64,000 bases of DNA from Ardenticatenaceae bacterium (GCA_020634455.1 JACKBQ010000002.1:1798001-1862000), one strand, 5' to 3'; positions 1-8,714 are shown, numbered from the stretch's first letter. Notes: generated by a model from the sequence alone, not told the origin. Numbers and translations: made by a program.

Positions 1-906
1 ATCGTTGTGTTCCAGGGCAGCTTCCACGGCCGTACCGCCCAAACGATGGCAATGACGACCTCGAAATACGTCTATCGCTACAACTACCAGCCCCTGCCTG
101 GCGGCATTGTCACCGCGCCGTTCCCCTACAGCTACTACTACGGCTGGGACGAGGAGGAAACGACGGAATGGTGCCTGAAGCAGCTCCATTTACTGCTCAA
201 AAGCCAGACCGCGCCGGACGAAACGGCCGCTATCATCATCGAACCCGTTTTGGGCGAAGGTGGCTACGTGCCCGCCCCACCCGCCTTCTTGCAAGAGCTG
301 CGCCAATTGTGCACCGACCACGGCATTTTGCTGATTGCCGATGAGGTGCAAAGTGGGTTCGGCCGTACCGGCAAATTTTTCGGCTTCGACCACGCGGGCA
401 TCGTGCCGGACATCCTTGTCATGGCCAAGGGGCTGGGCAGCGGCATGCCAATCTCGGCCATTGGGGCCAGCGAGGCGCTGATGAGCCAGTGGAAACCGGG
501 CACGCACGGCGGCACATACGGCGGCGGCAATGCCCTGGCGTTGGTCGCGGCCAAAACCACCATTGACGTCATCCGCGAGGAAAAGCTGGTGGAAAATGCC
601 GCCGCGCGGGGCAAGCAGCTCATCGGGGCATTGCGCAAATTGCAGGCCAAGCACCCCGTCATCGGCGATGTGCGCGGGCTAGGCTTAATGGTTGGCGTGG
701 AGTTCACCCAGCCTAACGGCGAGCCTGATGCGGACCGAGCGACCTTGGTCGCCAATGCTTGCAAGGCCCGCAACCTGCTCCTGCTCACCTGCGGCAGCTA
801 CGGCAACGTCATCCGCTGGATTCCGCCCCTGGTGGTAAACGCGGCGGAGATGGATACGGCCGTACACATTTTTAGCGAAGCACTAGAAGAGGTGAGTGAA
901 AAGTAA
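1..906 (+). CDS. Class III (PLP-dependent) aminotransferase, 5' end missing
   Basis: The reading frame is open from base 1, so the true start lies outside the window and roughly the first 130-150 residues are missing. The visible part begins at the conserved FxGSFHGRT motif, followed by IIIEPVLGEGG, LLIADEVQSGFGRTG and the PLP-lysine motif DILVMAKGLGSGMP, then GTYGGGNALA and VRGLGLMVGVEF. This is the acetylornithine/GABA/putrescine aminotransferase fold. It is closer to the GabT-like protein at 6823-8160 than to the AGXT2-like one at 5395-6699. Its place at the head of an agmatine/GABA gene run suggests an omega-amino-acid or diamine substrate, but substrate cannot be read from sequence. The last codons run into an intergenic repeat. 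Confidence 0.9.
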   Translation: MVVFQGSFHGRTAQTMAMTTSKYVYRYNYQPLPGGIVTAPFPYSYYYGWDEEETTEWCLKQLHLLLKSQTAPDETAAIIIEPVLGEGGYVPAPPAFLQELRQLCTDHGILLIADEVQSGFGRTGKFFGFDHAGIVPDILVMAKGLGSGMPISAIGASEALMSQWKPGTHGGTYGGGNALALVAAKTTIDVIREEKLVENAAARGKQLIGALRKLQAKHPVIGDVRGLGLMVGVEFTQPNGEPDADRATLVANACKARNLLLLTCGSYGNVIRWIPPLVVNAAEMDTAVHIFSEALEEVSEK

Positions 907-963
907 AAGTAAAAAGTGACAAGTTAAGCCCACTTTTTACTTTTCACTTATCACTTTTCACTC
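892..963. repeat. Intergenic palindromic repeat, AGTGAAAAGT family (copy 1)
   Basis: Degenerate units of AGTGAAAAGT/AAAAAGTGA on the left arm are answered by ACTTTTTACTTTTCACT-type units on the right arm, so the transcript can fold into a long A-U-rich hairpin. It overlaps the 3' end of the upstream aminotransferase gene. Further copies of the same family lie at 2196-2267, 8634-8698, 9804-9875 and 48507-48573. Confidence 0.85.
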
Positions 964-990
964 CTTTTACTCACAACAACTGGAAACAAA

Positions 991-2190
991 ATGGTCAAAA
1001 CAACCCCCTTCTACCCTCGCCTCGCCCCATTGAGCGAAACGATGCTGTGGAAGCATTGGGCGGGCTACGCAGCGGCGCAAAATTATCAATTTTCGACCCT
1101 GTTTGAGTATTTCGCCATCCGCAGCGGCGTGGCGGTGTTCGACACCTCGCCGCTGTTCAAGTACCGCATCCAGGGGCCAGACGCCGAAAGCTTTCTGGCG
1201 GGCGTCCTGGCTCGGGACATCTGCAGCTGCCAGCCGGGGCAGGCGCAGTACACCATCTGGTGCGACAGCGACGGCTACATGCTGGAGGATGGCGTGGTGC
1301 TGCGGCTGAGCGACGATGAGTTTTTGCTCACGGCCGCCGAGCCGAATTTGCTCTATTTTTCCAACTTAATCGGCCGTCGCCGCGTAGAAATTAGCGATAT
1401 TTCCAAGGAGCACGGCATTTTGGCGGTGCAGGGGCCGCACTCCCGCACCGTGCTGGCCCAGCTCACCAAAGCGGCCACCGACCTGCCCTACTTCCACGTC
1501 ACCCAGACTAAAATCGCCAAGAAGCCCGTCATTTTGTCCCGCACGGGCTTCACCGGCGACCTGGGCTACGAAATTTGGATCAAGGCAGACGATGCACTGG
1601 CGGTCTGGGATGCGCTGATGGAAGCGGGCGCGGGCCACAATATCCTGCCGATGGGGCTGTGGGCGTTGAAAATGGCCCGCATCGAGGCGGGGCTGCTGTT
1701 GATGGATGCAGATTTTGCTTCGGCGCGGCACGCCTGGATAGACAGGCAGCGGGAGACGCCGCTGGAGCTGGGTTTTGATTGGATGTTCAGGAGGTTGGGG
1801 AGTGAGGAACGGCCGTTTATAGGCCGCGCCGCCATCGAAAATGAAATCAAAAACAAAACCTCCCGCTGGAAAACGGTGGGGCTCATGCTCGATTGGCAGC
1901 ATTACGACCAGGCTTTCAACGACCTCGGTCTCATCCCGCCCAAAGACCACATGCCCCTCGAAGAAACGCACTCGCTCTACGACGCGGAGCGCAACTACCT
2001 GGGCTACGCCACCAGCCTGATGTACTCCTCGCTGCTCAAGCGGCACATCGCCATCGGCAAGGTGCCGCCGCACCTCAGCAAACCCGGCAGCGAAGCGTTT
2101 ATCGAGCTGATGATTGTCCATCGGCCCCAATACGTCCGGGCCAACGTGGTGCGGCTGCCGTTTTACGATCCGCCGCATAAGAAACAGTAA
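991..2190 (+). CDS. GcvT-like aminomethyltransferase family protein
   Basis: A 399-residue protein of the GcvT / aminomethyltransferase fold. Visible marks are the N-terminal folate-domain pattern (FDTSPLFKYRIQGPDAESFL), the central ILAVQGPHSRTVL segment and the hallmark SRTGFTGDLGYEIW, followed by LPMGLWALKMARIEAGLLL. Relatives transfer one-carbon units to tetrahydrofolate in the glycine cleavage system or demethylate methylated amines (dimethylglycine- or DMSP-type demethylases). There is no gcvH, gcvP or lpd nearby, so a stand-alone demethylase role alongside the FAD oxidoreductase at 2278-3861 is more likely than glycine cleavage. That is inference from context. The ATG at 991 follows a palindromic repeat. 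Confidence 0.85.
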   Translation: MVKTTPFYPRLAPLSETMLWKHWAGYAAAQNYQFSTLFEYFAIRSGVAVFDTSPLFKYRIQGPDAESFLAGVLARDICSCQPGQAQYTIWCDSDGYMLEDGVVLRLSDDEFLLTAAEPNLLYFSNLIGRRRVEISDISKEHGILAVQGPHSRTVLAQLTKAATDLPYFHVTQTKIAKKPVILSRTGFTGDLGYEIWIKADDALAVWDALMEAGAGHNILPMGLWALKMARIEAGLLLMDADFASARHAWIDRQRETPLELGFDWMFRRLGSEERPFIGRAAIENEIKNKTSRWKTVGLMLDWQHYDQAFNDLGLIPPKDHMPLEETHSLYDAERNYLGYATSLMYSSLLKRHIAIGKVPPHLSKPGSEAFIELMIVHRPQYVRANVVRLPFYDPPHKKQ

Positions 2191-2195
2191 AACAG

Positions 2196-2267
2196 AGTAA
2201 AAAGTGAAAAGTAAAAAGTGATAAGAGAACAACTGACTTTTTACTTTTCACTTATCACTTTTCACTT
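2196..2267. repeat. Intergenic palindromic repeat, AGTGAAAAGT family (copy 2)
   Basis: Left arm AGTAAAAAGTGAAAAGTAAAA and right arm of TTTTTACTTTTCACTTATCA type form a hairpin of about 70 bp between the aminomethyltransferase and the FAD oxidoreductase. The downstream reading frame happens to be open through it, which creates a spurious 20-residue N-terminal extension. Confidence 0.85.
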
Positions 2268-2277
2268 CGAGGAAAAA

Positions 2278-3861
2278 ATGCCTGAAAAATACGACGCAAT
2301 TGTAATCGGAGGCGGCCACAACGGACTGGTGAACGGCGCGTACCTGGCCAAAGCGGGGCTGAAAACGGTGGTGCTAGAGAAGCGCCACCTCGTCGGCGGG
2401 GCGGCCATCACCGAGGAGCTGAAGCCCGGCTTCAAATTCACCACCTTCTCGTACGCGCTGAGCCTACTGCGGCCGGACATCATTCAGGAGTTGGAGCTGG
2501 TGAAGCATGGTCTGATGGTTCTGCCCATGCCCAGCAACTTCACCCCGGCCGAAAATGGTGACTACCTGCTGCTGGGTTCGGACAGCTACCAAAATTACCA
2601 CGAAATCGCTCGCCATTCAGCCAAGGATGCCGAGGCGTACAAAGATTACTGGCACATCATGAATCAGGTGGTGCAGGCGGTACGGCCGTTAGCCGACAGC
2701 ATCCCGCCAGACATCACCAGCAGCGAGCCGGAAGAGTTGGCCCGATTAGCGGCCGTGGGATCGCACCTGGGCCGGCAAAGCCCGAAGGTGCTGCACATGC
2801 TCACCCGGCTTCTCACCGGCAGCGCCGCCGACCTGCTAGACGACTATTTCGAGACCGACGTCCTCAAGGCGGCGTTCTGTTCCAGCGGGTTGATTGGCAC
2901 CAAGGTCGGGCCGCGCTCGCAGGGGTCGGGGCTGGTCCTGCTGTACCACAAGCTGGGCGATTTTGACGGCAGCATTGGCGATTGGGGCTTCCACAAAGGC
3001 GGCAACGGCGGCTTTACCCAGGCAGTGGCCCGCGCCGCCCAATCGTTCGGCTGCGAAATCCGGCTGGACGCGGGCGTGAGCGAAGTCATCACCAAAAACG
3101 GCGAGGCGATTGGCGTGGCGCTGCAAAACGGCGACGAGCTGTACGGCGACACGATCATCAGCGCGCTAGACCCGCGCCGCACTTTCTTGCAGCTCGTTGA
3201 GCCGCGCGATTTGCCCACGGACCTGGTGGAGACGATTGAGAAGTTCAAATTCCAGGGGGTCTCGTCCAAGGTGAATTTTGCCCTGGACGGCCTGCCGGAG
3301 TATCCGACGCTGCCCGGCCGAACCGATATTTTCCGGGGCTTCATGAACATCGGCCCGACGGTGGATTACATCGAGCGGGCGTTTGATGATGCGAAATATG
3401 GCTGGTATAGCAAGAGACCTTACATTGACTGCTGCATCCAATCCACCATTGACCCAGACATGTCCCCGCCGGGAAAACATATCATGTCCTGCTTTGTGCA
3501 GTACACGCCATACAAGCTCAAAGGGGGGGATTGGGACACCGAGCGGGAAAATCTGGGCGACACGGTACAGGCCACGCTCACCGAGTTCTTCCCCAACTTC
3601 AGCGACCTGGTGCTGCACCGCGAGGTGGTGACGCCGCTGGACATCGAGCGCACCGTGGGGCTGAGCGAGGGCAACATCTTCGCCGGGGAGTTCATGGGGC
3701 CGCAAATGTACTTTTTTCGCCCCGCGCCCGGCTGGAACCAGTACCGCACGCCAATCAAAGGCTACTATCAATGCGGCTCCGGCACGCACCCCGGCGGCTG
3801 CGTCATGGGCGCGCCGGGCAAGCTGGCCGCTACGCAGATTTTGGGGGATTTGAGGAAGTAG
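2278..3861 (+). CDS. FAD-dependent oxidoreductase, phytoene-desaturase / PYROXD2-like
   Basis: A 527-residue flavoprotein. The N-terminal dinucleotide fold is AIVIGGGHNGLVNGAYLAKAG with the family's GGAAITEELKPGF segment. The C-terminus carries the second FAD signature, GYYQCGSGTHPGGCVMGAPG. This resembles PYROXD2 and CrtI-fold amine-oxidase/desaturase relatives rather than a known carotenoid desaturase, and no carotenoid genes are near. The start was set at ATG 2278 because GAGG lies 5-8 bases before it and the upstream in-frame extension is translated repeat. It may act with the GcvT-like protein just upstream in oxidative demethylation or amine oxidation; that link is inferred from adjacency only. 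Confidence 0.85.
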   Translation: MPEKYDAIVIGGGHNGLVNGAYLAKAGLKTVVLEKRHLVGGAAITEELKPGFKFTTFSYALSLLRPDIIQELELVKHGLMVLPMPSNFTPAENGDYLLLGSDSYQNYHEIARHSAKDAEAYKDYWHIMNQVVQAVRPLADSIPPDITSSEPEELARLAAVGSHLGRQSPKVLHMLTRLLTGSAADLLDDYFETDVLKAAFCSSGLIGTKVGPRSQGSGLVLLYHKLGDFDGSIGDWGFHKGGNGGFTQAVARAAQSFGCEIRLDAGVSEVITKNGEAIGVALQNGDELYGDTIISALDPRRTFLQLVEPRDLPTDLVETIEKFKFQGVSSKVNFALDGLPEYPTLPGRTDIFRGFMNIGPTVDYIERAFDDAKYGWYSKRPYIDCCIQSTIDPDMSPPGKHIMSCFVQYTPYKLKGGDWDTERENLGDTVQATLTEFFPNFSDLVLHREVVTPLDIERTVGLSEGNIFAGEFMGPQMYFFRPAPGWNQYRTPIKGYYQCGSGTHPGGCVMGAPGKLAATQILGDLRK

Positions 3862-3862
3862 G

Positions 3863-3919
3863 CGAGTGGCGAGTGGCGAGTTTGCAAGTGGGCAAGTGAA
3901 AAGTAAAAAGTGAAAAGTT
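3863..3919. repeat. Intergenic repeat, mixed GCGAGTGGC and AGTGAAAAGT units
   Basis: Direct repeats of GCGAGTGGCGAGT continue into GCAAGTGGGCAAGTG and then AGTGAAAAGTAAAAAGTGA. Unlike most copies, no inverted partner follows, so this looks like one arm of the usual palindrome. It fills the gap before the ATG at 3920. Confidence 0.75.
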
Positions 3920-4414
3920 ATGATTCGGATTAAGGATGTTGAGCCGCTAACGCTGGAAAAAATTCCTGAGATTTGGGAGGCATACAAAAAGGAAAACTTC
4001 GATATTCCTCAAGATCCCCGCGAGGATTGGATCGAGAAACTTTACAATGCTCCCGAAACTGATTATTCGGTTCCATTTGAAGAAAGAGAAGATGATATCC
4101 GCCTTGGAAGCACAATTGTCTTCGATAATCTGGTAGCGTGGTTTGTGCTCGAACTCGTCCAAAACTCAAATACTCAACGGCTAAATGAGTTGTTCGATTG
4201 GTTTGAAGAATTGGCCAGTGACGAAAATACAAAAATCAAGACCCATATCCTTGGGGTTACCATTTGTGAATCATTTGTCTCAAATCATCGAGCATATTTT
4301 CCTGAGCTATTTCCTTTTATCGAGAAACGGCCGAATTTCTTCAATGAATTAAAGGATGCATCCAAACGGTTTAGGTTAAGCGAAGAGGTAAAAGCTCTTT
4401 TGGACAGTGTATGA
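3920..4414 (+). CDS. Hypothetical protein, small helical, unknown function
   Basis: A 164-residue protein, acidic and predicted largely helical from composition (LVAWFVLELVQNSNTQRLNE, ELFDWFEELASDENTK). No catalytic motif, signal peptide or membrane segment is visible. The layout resembles small DUF7674/immunity-type helical proteins, but this is a weak impression. The gene is noticeably more A+T-rich than its neighbours and has fewer ACGGCCGT copies, which may mean later acquisition. Its stop overlaps the start of the next gene (ATGA at 4411-4414), so it is probably translated in the same transcript as the amidase. Confidence 0.7.
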   Translation: MIRIKDVEPLTLEKIPEIWEAYKKENFDIPQDPREDWIEKLYNAPETDYSVPFEEREDDIRLGSTIVFDNLVAWFVLELVQNSNTQRLNELFDWFEELASDENTKIKTHILGVTICESFVSNHRAYFPELFPFIEKRPNFFNELKDASKRFRLSEEVKALLDSV

Positions 4415-5286
4415 AAAACACAACGATTGCTCTTATTCAAACCAATTGGCCGGGCAGCCGGGCAGAGATGATCAAGACGTACCGGGAATTGGTGGCGGAA
4501 GCGGCGCAGCGCGGGGCCGAGATCGTTTGCCTGCAAGAGTTTTCCCTATCACCTTACTTTGCCAGCGTGAAAGATGATGCCAACATCGCCTGGTCCGAGC
4601 CGGTGCGCGGTGGTGAGAGTGATGTAGTGTTTGGCGAGCTGGCGCGGCAACATGGAGTGTTCCTGCTGGGCAGCATCTTTGAACGGGCGGAAGATAATGT
4701 TTACTGGGACACGGCTACGGTGCACAATCCCGCCGGGGAGCTGGCGGGCTTCACACGCAAGGTGCACATTCCCCAGGGCGCGGGCTACTACGAGGATTAT
4801 TACTACGGCGGCTACGACGAGTTTCCGGTGCATGATGTGGCGGGGGTGCAAACGGCCGTTCCCACCTGCTACGATCAATGGTTCCCAGAACTCTCCCGCA
4901 TTTATGCCCTCAATGGTGCAGAATTCATCTTTTATCCCACCGCCATCGGCTCCGAGCCGGACGCGCCGGAGCTGGATACGGCCGAATCGTGGCAAACCGT
5001 CATGCGCGGGCAGGCGATTGCCAACGGCGTCTTCATTGCCGCCGCCAACCGCGTGGGACAGGAAGGCGTCACCTTCTACGGCAGCAGCTTCATCTGCGAC
5101 CCGATGGGCCGCATCATCGCCCAGGCCAGCCGGGATCAGACGGAGGTGATTGTGGCGGTGTTGGATACGGCCGTTTTCGACCAATGGCGCTATCTTTTCC
5201 CACTATTACACCAGCGTCGCCCCGATGCTTACGGCAGGCTACTCGACGCCAACCCCGCCCGGCCATCAACGACCACCCGGCCATAA
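4411..5286 (+). CDS. aguB: N-carbamoylputrescine amidase (nitrilase superfamily)
   Basis: A 291-residue carbon-nitrogen hydrolase with the full Glu-Lys-Cys catalytic set: Glu43 in LQEFSLSPYF, Lys117 in TRKVHIPQ and Cys153 in VPTCYDQWFPE. The YYEDYYYGGYDEF and FYPTAIGSEP segments are typical of N-carbamoylputrescine amidases, which hydrolyse N-carbamoylputrescine to putrescine, CO2 and ammonia. Agmatine deiminase, which makes its substrate, is encoded 3.4 kb downstream in the same direction, which supports the assignment. The last codons (ARPSTTTRP) lie in a hairpin repeat that also contains the stop codon, so the C-terminus has been reshaped by the repeat. Confidence 0.9.
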   Translation: MKNTTIALIQTNWPGSRAEMIKTYRELVAEAAQRGAEIVCLQEFSLSPYFASVKDDANIAWSEPVRGGESDVVFGELARQHGVFLLGSIFERAEDNVYWDTATVHNPAGELAGFTRKVHIPQGAGYYEDYYYGGYDEFPVHDVAGVQTAVPTCYDQWFPELSRIYALNGAEFIFYPTAIGSEPDAPELDTAESWQTVMRGQAIANGVFIAAANRVGQEGVTFYGSSFICDPMGRIIAQASRDQTEVIVAVLDTAVFDQWRYLFPLLHQRRPDAYGRLLDANPARPSTTTRP

Positions 5287-5357
5287 ATGGCCGGGCTAAT
5301 TATGAAAAGCCCCAACGGGGCTTCCATAACGACTAGCCGGGGGTTTCAACCCCCGGC
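5276..5357. repeat. Cluster of three perfect hairpins between aguB and an aminotransferase gene
   Basis: Three consecutive inverted repeats: CCCGGCCAT-AA-ATGGCCGGG (5276-5295, containing the aguB stop), GCCCC-AAC-GGGGC (5309-5321) and GCCGGGGGTT-TC-AACCCCCGGC (5336-5357). None is followed by a T-run, so they look like REP-type elements or mRNA 3'-end stabilisers rather than intrinsic terminators. Confidence 0.8.
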
Positions 5358-5394
5358 GGAACAGCGCAATTACGAAACAAAAATTGGAGACCTT

Positions 5395-6699
5395 ATGAAA
5401 AAATCAACCGAACTCATCACCAAACAACGCAAACACCTCTGGCCCAACCAGATTTTGTACTACGCCGACCCCCTGCCGTTGGACCACGGCGAGGGCATGT
5501 ACGTCTGGGACGTGGACGGCAATAAATATCTGGACTTCTTCGCCGGAATTCTCACGACCAGCGTGGGGCACAACAACGGCCGTGTTCGCCAGCGCATCAA
5601 CGAGCAGCTAGACAAGCTGATCCACAGCTCCACCCTCTACCCCAACCAGGCGCACATCGAATATGCCGAAATGCTGGCGCAAATCACGCCAGAAGGCTTG
5701 GACACTTTTTATTTTGGGGCCAGCGGGACGGATGCGGATGAAACGGCCGTTCTCATGGCCCAGGTTCACACCGGCAACACGGAAATTATCGCCCTGCGTC
5801 ACGGCTACAGCGGCAAATCGCAGCTGGCGATGACCCTCACCGGGCAAGGGGCGTGGCGGATGGGGCCGGTGCACATCGGCTATGTGCGCCACGCGATGAC
5901 GCCCTACACCTACCGCGCCCTCGGCGGCCTGGACGAAAAAACGTTCGTGCAGGCCTGTCTGGACGATTTGCAAGACGTCATCAAAACGATGACCTCAGGC
6001 AAGATCGCCGCCCTCATCATGGAGCCGATTCAGGGCGTGGGTGGCTTCATCACCCTGCCGCCAGAATATATGGAAGGCGCGGCCGAAATTGCTCGCGCCC
6101 ACGGCGGTTTGGTGATTATTGACGAGGTGCAGACGGGATTCGGCCGTACCGGGACGCATTGGTGGGGCCACCAGCACAGCGCCGTGAGGCCAGACATCAT
6201 GACGATGGCCAAGGGTATTGCCAACGGGATGCCGCTTTCGGCCGTGGCCACCACGCCGGAAATTGCAAAGAGCGCGGTCGGCGCGGGCCTGACGATCAGC
6301 ACCTTTGGCGGCAATCCGGTTGCCTGCGCGGCGGCAATTGGCACGCTGGAGGAGATGATGGCCAACTACACGCCCGCTCGCTGCGCCGAAATCGGGCAGA
6401 TGTTGGAGGATGGGTTGCACGCCCTGGCAAAAAAGTATCCGCTCATCGGCGAAGTGCGCGGGCGCGGCCTGATGCAGGGCGTAGAGCTGGTGTCCGATCG
6501 GCGCAGCAAGGAACCGGCCCCGCAACACGCCAACGCCGTCATGGAAGCTGCCCGCAAGACTGGCTTGCTCATTGGCAAGGGGGGCATGTTGGGCAACGCC
6601 CTGCGCATCGCCCCGCCGCTCATGGCTGCGCAAGAGCACGTTGAAGAAGCGCTGGAGAAGCTGGATTTAGCATTTGCACACGTTCAGGAATCGGTTTAA
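5395..6699 (+). CDS. Class III aminotransferase, AGXT2-like
   Basis: A 434-residue PLP enzyme. Motifs include GMYVWDVDGNKYLDFFAG, IMEPIQGVGGF, VIIDEVQTGFGRTG and the PLP-lysine motif IMTMAKGIANGMP (Lys273). The ALRHGYSGKS and SGTDADETA segments are closer to alanine-glyoxylate aminotransferase 2 and 3-amino-2-methylpropionate/pyruvate aminotransferases than to GabT. The ATG at 5395 was chosen because GGAGA sits at 5386-5390; the longer upstream frame translates the hairpin cluster. The product probably moves amino groups from omega-amino acids or diamines onto pyruvate or glyoxylate within this amine catabolism run; the exact substrate is not determinable. Confidence 0.9.
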   Translation: MKKSTELITKQRKHLWPNQILYYADPLPLDHGEGMYVWDVDGNKYLDFFAGILTTSVGHNNGRVRQRINEQLDKLIHSSTLYPNQAHIEYAEMLAQITPEGLDTFYFGASGTDADETAVLMAQVHTGNTEIIALRHGYSGKSQLAMTLTGQGAWRMGPVHIGYVRHAMTPYTYRALGGLDEKTFVQACLDDLQDVIKTMTSGKIAALIMEPIQGVGGFITLPPEYMEGAAEIARAHGGLVIIDEVQTGFGRTGTHWWGHQHSAVRPDIMTMAKGIANGMPLSAVATTPEIAKSAVGAGLTISTFGGNPVACAAAIGTLEEMMANYTPARCAEIGQMLEDGLHALAKKYPLIGEVRGRGLMQGVELVSDRRSKEPAPQHANAVMEAARKTGLLIGKGGMLGNALRIAPPLMAAQEHVEEALEKLDLAFAHVQESV

Positions 6700-6721
6700 T
6701 CAAATTTAAGGAGAAGGCGGT

Positions 6722-6806
6722 GGTCGGTGAACGGTTATCGGTAATCAGTTTTCAGTAATCAGTAAAACAACTGGCAAACTGGCATACTCGCCAACTGGCA
6801 CACCGA
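6722..6806. repeat. Intergenic repeat, GGTAATCGGT and ACTGGCA units
   Basis: Degenerate GGTCGGTGAACGG / GGTAATCAGT units (the family expanded at 57294-57376) are followed by ACTGGCAAACTGGCA-type units (the family of 49572-49648). The two families adjoin here, between two aminotransferase genes, without a full palindrome. Confidence 0.7.
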
Positions 6807-6822
6807 TCAAGCCACAAACAAC

Positions 6823-8160
6823 ATGGGTACTATCAATCTTGTAACACAAATCCCCGGTCCAAAAAGTCAGGCGATTGTGGCGCGGCGGGAAGCGGCGCTG
6901 GGGCGTGGCGGGGCCAAATTGACACAAATTGCGGTAGAACGGGCGGTGGGAACGGCCGTTCACGACGTAGACGGCAACACCCTGCTCGATTTTGCCGGTG
7001 GCATTGGCATGTTGGCTGTGGGCCACTGCCCGCCAACGGTCGTTAGCGCCTTACAGAAGCAAGCTGAAAGCCTGGTACACGTCTGCTCCATCGTGGCCAG
7101 CTATGAGCCAATGGTGGAAGTGGCCGAGCTGCTCAACCAGGTGACGCCGGGCGACCACGCCAAGAAGACGATTCTGTCCAACAGCGGGGCCGAGGCGGTG
7201 GAAGCGGCCATCAAAATGGCGCGGGCCTACACCGGGCGGGAAGCGATCATCGTCTTTGAAGGGGCGTATCACGGCCGTACCAACCTGACGATGGCCATGA
7301 CCTCCAAATACGGGCTGTTCAAAAAAGGATTCGGCCCGTTTGCCCCGGAGATTTACCGCATCCCCTTCCCCAACGTCTACCGCCGCCCGGAGGAAATGAG
7401 CGAAGAGAGCTTTGTGGAATGGTCCTGCTGGCAGTTGGAAAACGCGCTGGTGGCCCAGGTGGACCCCAGCGCGGTGGCCGCCATCGTCATCGAGCCGGTG
7501 CAGGGCGAAGGCGGCTTTTTGCCGACGCCGCCCCGCTTTCTGGAGCGGATTCGCCAGCTCTGCACGCAGCACGGCATTGTCATGATTGCCGACGAGATTC
7601 AGTGCGGCTTTGGGCGGACGGGCAAGCTGTTTGCCTGCGAGCATTACGGCATCGTACCCGATCTCATCACCACGGGCAAATCGCTGGGCGCGGGCATGCC
7701 CATTGCGGCGGTGACGGGCAAGGCGGAAATTGTGGATGCGCCCCATCCGGGCGGGCTGGGCGGCACCTACAGCGGCAATCCGCTGGCCTGCGTGGCGGCA
7801 ATCGAAGCGATCAAGCTGATCAGCGACGACGCCTTTTTGGCGCGCGCCAACGAGGTCGGCAAGCGGCTGCGCGGCCACCTGCAGCAAATCCAGGCGGCGC
7901 ATCCCAACATCGTCGGCGACGTGCGCGGGCTGGGGCCGATGCTGGCGCTGGAGATTGTGAAAGACGCCACCAGCAAAGCGCCAGACATGGACACCACTGG
8001 CAAAATCACGGCGGGCACGCTCGCGCGCGGCCTCATCACCATTCGTGCCGGGCTGTACAGCAACTGCATCCGCCTGCTGCCCCCGCTGACGGTGACGGAC
8101 GCGGAGATTGATGAGGCGATGGGGATTTTGCGTGCGGCGGTGGATGAAGTGACGGGGTAG
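6823..8160 (+). CDS. gabT: 4-aminobutyrate aminotransferase
   Basis: A 445-residue class III aminotransferase with the GabT-type N-terminus (NLVTQIPGPKSQ), DFAGGIGMLAVGHCP, SNSGAEAVEAAIKMAR, FEGAYHGRT, IEPVQGEGGF, IADEIQCGFGRTG and the PLP-lysine motif LITTGKSLGAGMP (Lys286). Length and motifs fit GABA:2-oxoglutarate aminotransferases, which yield succinate semialdehyde and glutamate. It would take the GABA produced from putrescine by this island. No succinate-semialdehyde dehydrogenase or aminobutyraldehyde dehydrogenase gene is in the window, so the end of the pathway lies elsewhere. Confidence 0.9.
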   Translation: MGTINLVTQIPGPKSQAIVARREAALGRGGAKLTQIAVERAVGTAVHDVDGNTLLDFAGGIGMLAVGHCPPTVVSALQKQAESLVHVCSIVASYEPMVEVAELLNQVTPGDHAKKTILSNSGAEAVEAAIKMARAYTGREAIIVFEGAYHGRTNLTMAMTSKYGLFKKGFGPFAPEIYRIPFPNVYRRPEEMSEESFVEWSCWQLENALVAQVDPSAVAAIVIEPVQGEGGFLPTPPRFLERIRQLCTQHGIVMIADEIQCGFGRTGKLFACEHYGIVPDLITTGKSLGAGMPIAAVTGKAEIVDAPHPGGLGGTYSGNPLACVAAIEAIKLISDDAFLARANEVGKRLRGHLQQIQAAHPNIVGDVRGLGPMLALEIVKDATSKAPDMDTTGKITAGTLARGLITIRAGLYSNCIRLLPPLTVTDAEIDEAMGILRAAVDEVTG

Positions 8161-8230
8161 CAAGTGGCAGGTTGCAAGTAGCAAGTTACCTTACGGAAAG
8201 CCACTTGCAACCTGCTACTTGCCACTTCTT
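8160..8230. repeat. Intergenic palindromic repeat, GCAAGTGGC family
   Basis: Left arm units GCAAGTGGCAGGTTGCAAGT are answered on the right by CCACTTGCAACCTGCTACTT, giving a near-perfect hairpin of about 70 bp between gabT and the next gene. Confidence 0.85.
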
Positions 8231-8241
8231 ACTGAAGACGT

Positions 8242-8637
8242 ATGGACTCGAAGACGGAGCAGCGACTACAAACTGAGCGTAACATCTGGCTGGCGACGAA
8301 TCGGGCAGACGGCCGTCCGCATTTGGTGCCGGTGTGGTTTGTGTGGTGGAACGGCCGTTTCTACCTCGGTATCCAATCCGGCAGCGTGAAGGCACAGAAC
8401 CTGGCCCGCAACCCGAAGGTCTCACTGGCGTTGGAGGATGGGGTGCGCGTGGTGATTTGTGAGGGAACGGCCGTTTCCCTTCCTTCACCCATCTCCCCGG
8501 AACTTAACCAGATATTCCAGACCAAATACAACTGGAATTTCGCTACCGACAATGAATACGATTTGCTCATCCAGATCACGCCCGACAAATGGCTGACCTG
8601 GACTGGAGGCGATGCGGAAGGCAACGGAGGAGAGTGA
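8242..8637 (+). CDS. Pyridoxamine 5'-phosphate oxidase-like (split-barrel flavin-binding) protein
   Basis: A 131-residue single-domain protein. The start LATNRADGRPHLVPVWFVWW, the FYLGIQSGSVKAQNLARNPKVSLALE strand pair and the overall length fit the PNPOx-like / F420-binding split-barrel family. Such proteins bind FMN, F420 or heme and reduce small molecules; a specific substrate cannot be assigned. No residues of the true PdxH active site are clear, so it should not be called pyridoxal phosphate synthesis. It sits between gabT and aguA and may simply share their transcript. Confidence 0.8.
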   Translation: MDSKTEQRLQTERNIWLATNRADGRPHLVPVWFVWWNGRFYLGIQSGSVKAQNLARNPKVSLALEDGVRVVICEGTAVSLPSPISPELNQIFQTKYNWNFATDNEYDLLIQITPDKWLTWTGGDAEGNGGE

Positions 8638-8698
8638 AAAGTAAAAAGTGATAGGTCAAAAGTAAGAACGCTCCACTTTTCACTTATCACTTATCACT
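8634..8698. repeat. Intergenic palindromic repeat, AGTGAAAAGT family (copy 3)
   Basis: AGTGAAAAGTAAAAAGTGATA on the left and CACTTTTCACTTATCACTTA on the right form an A-T-rich hairpin immediately upstream of aguA. Confidence 0.85.
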
Positions 8699-8714
8699 CC
8701 CTCCCCTTCCCTGC

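Noticed and set aside
264..788. Long antisense frames over the aminotransferase, methyltransferase, SPFH and other G+C-rich genes
   Set aside because: They are mirror frames of clear genes, with no ribosome-binding sites and no recognisable domains.
2218..2277. N-terminal extension MIREQLTFYFSLITFH of the FAD oxidoreductase
   Set aside because: It translates an intergenic palindromic repeat; GAGG and the conserved domain support ATG 2278.
5276..5357. CRISPR-like array
   Set aside because: The hairpins differ in sequence and have no regular spacers; there are no cas genes in the window.
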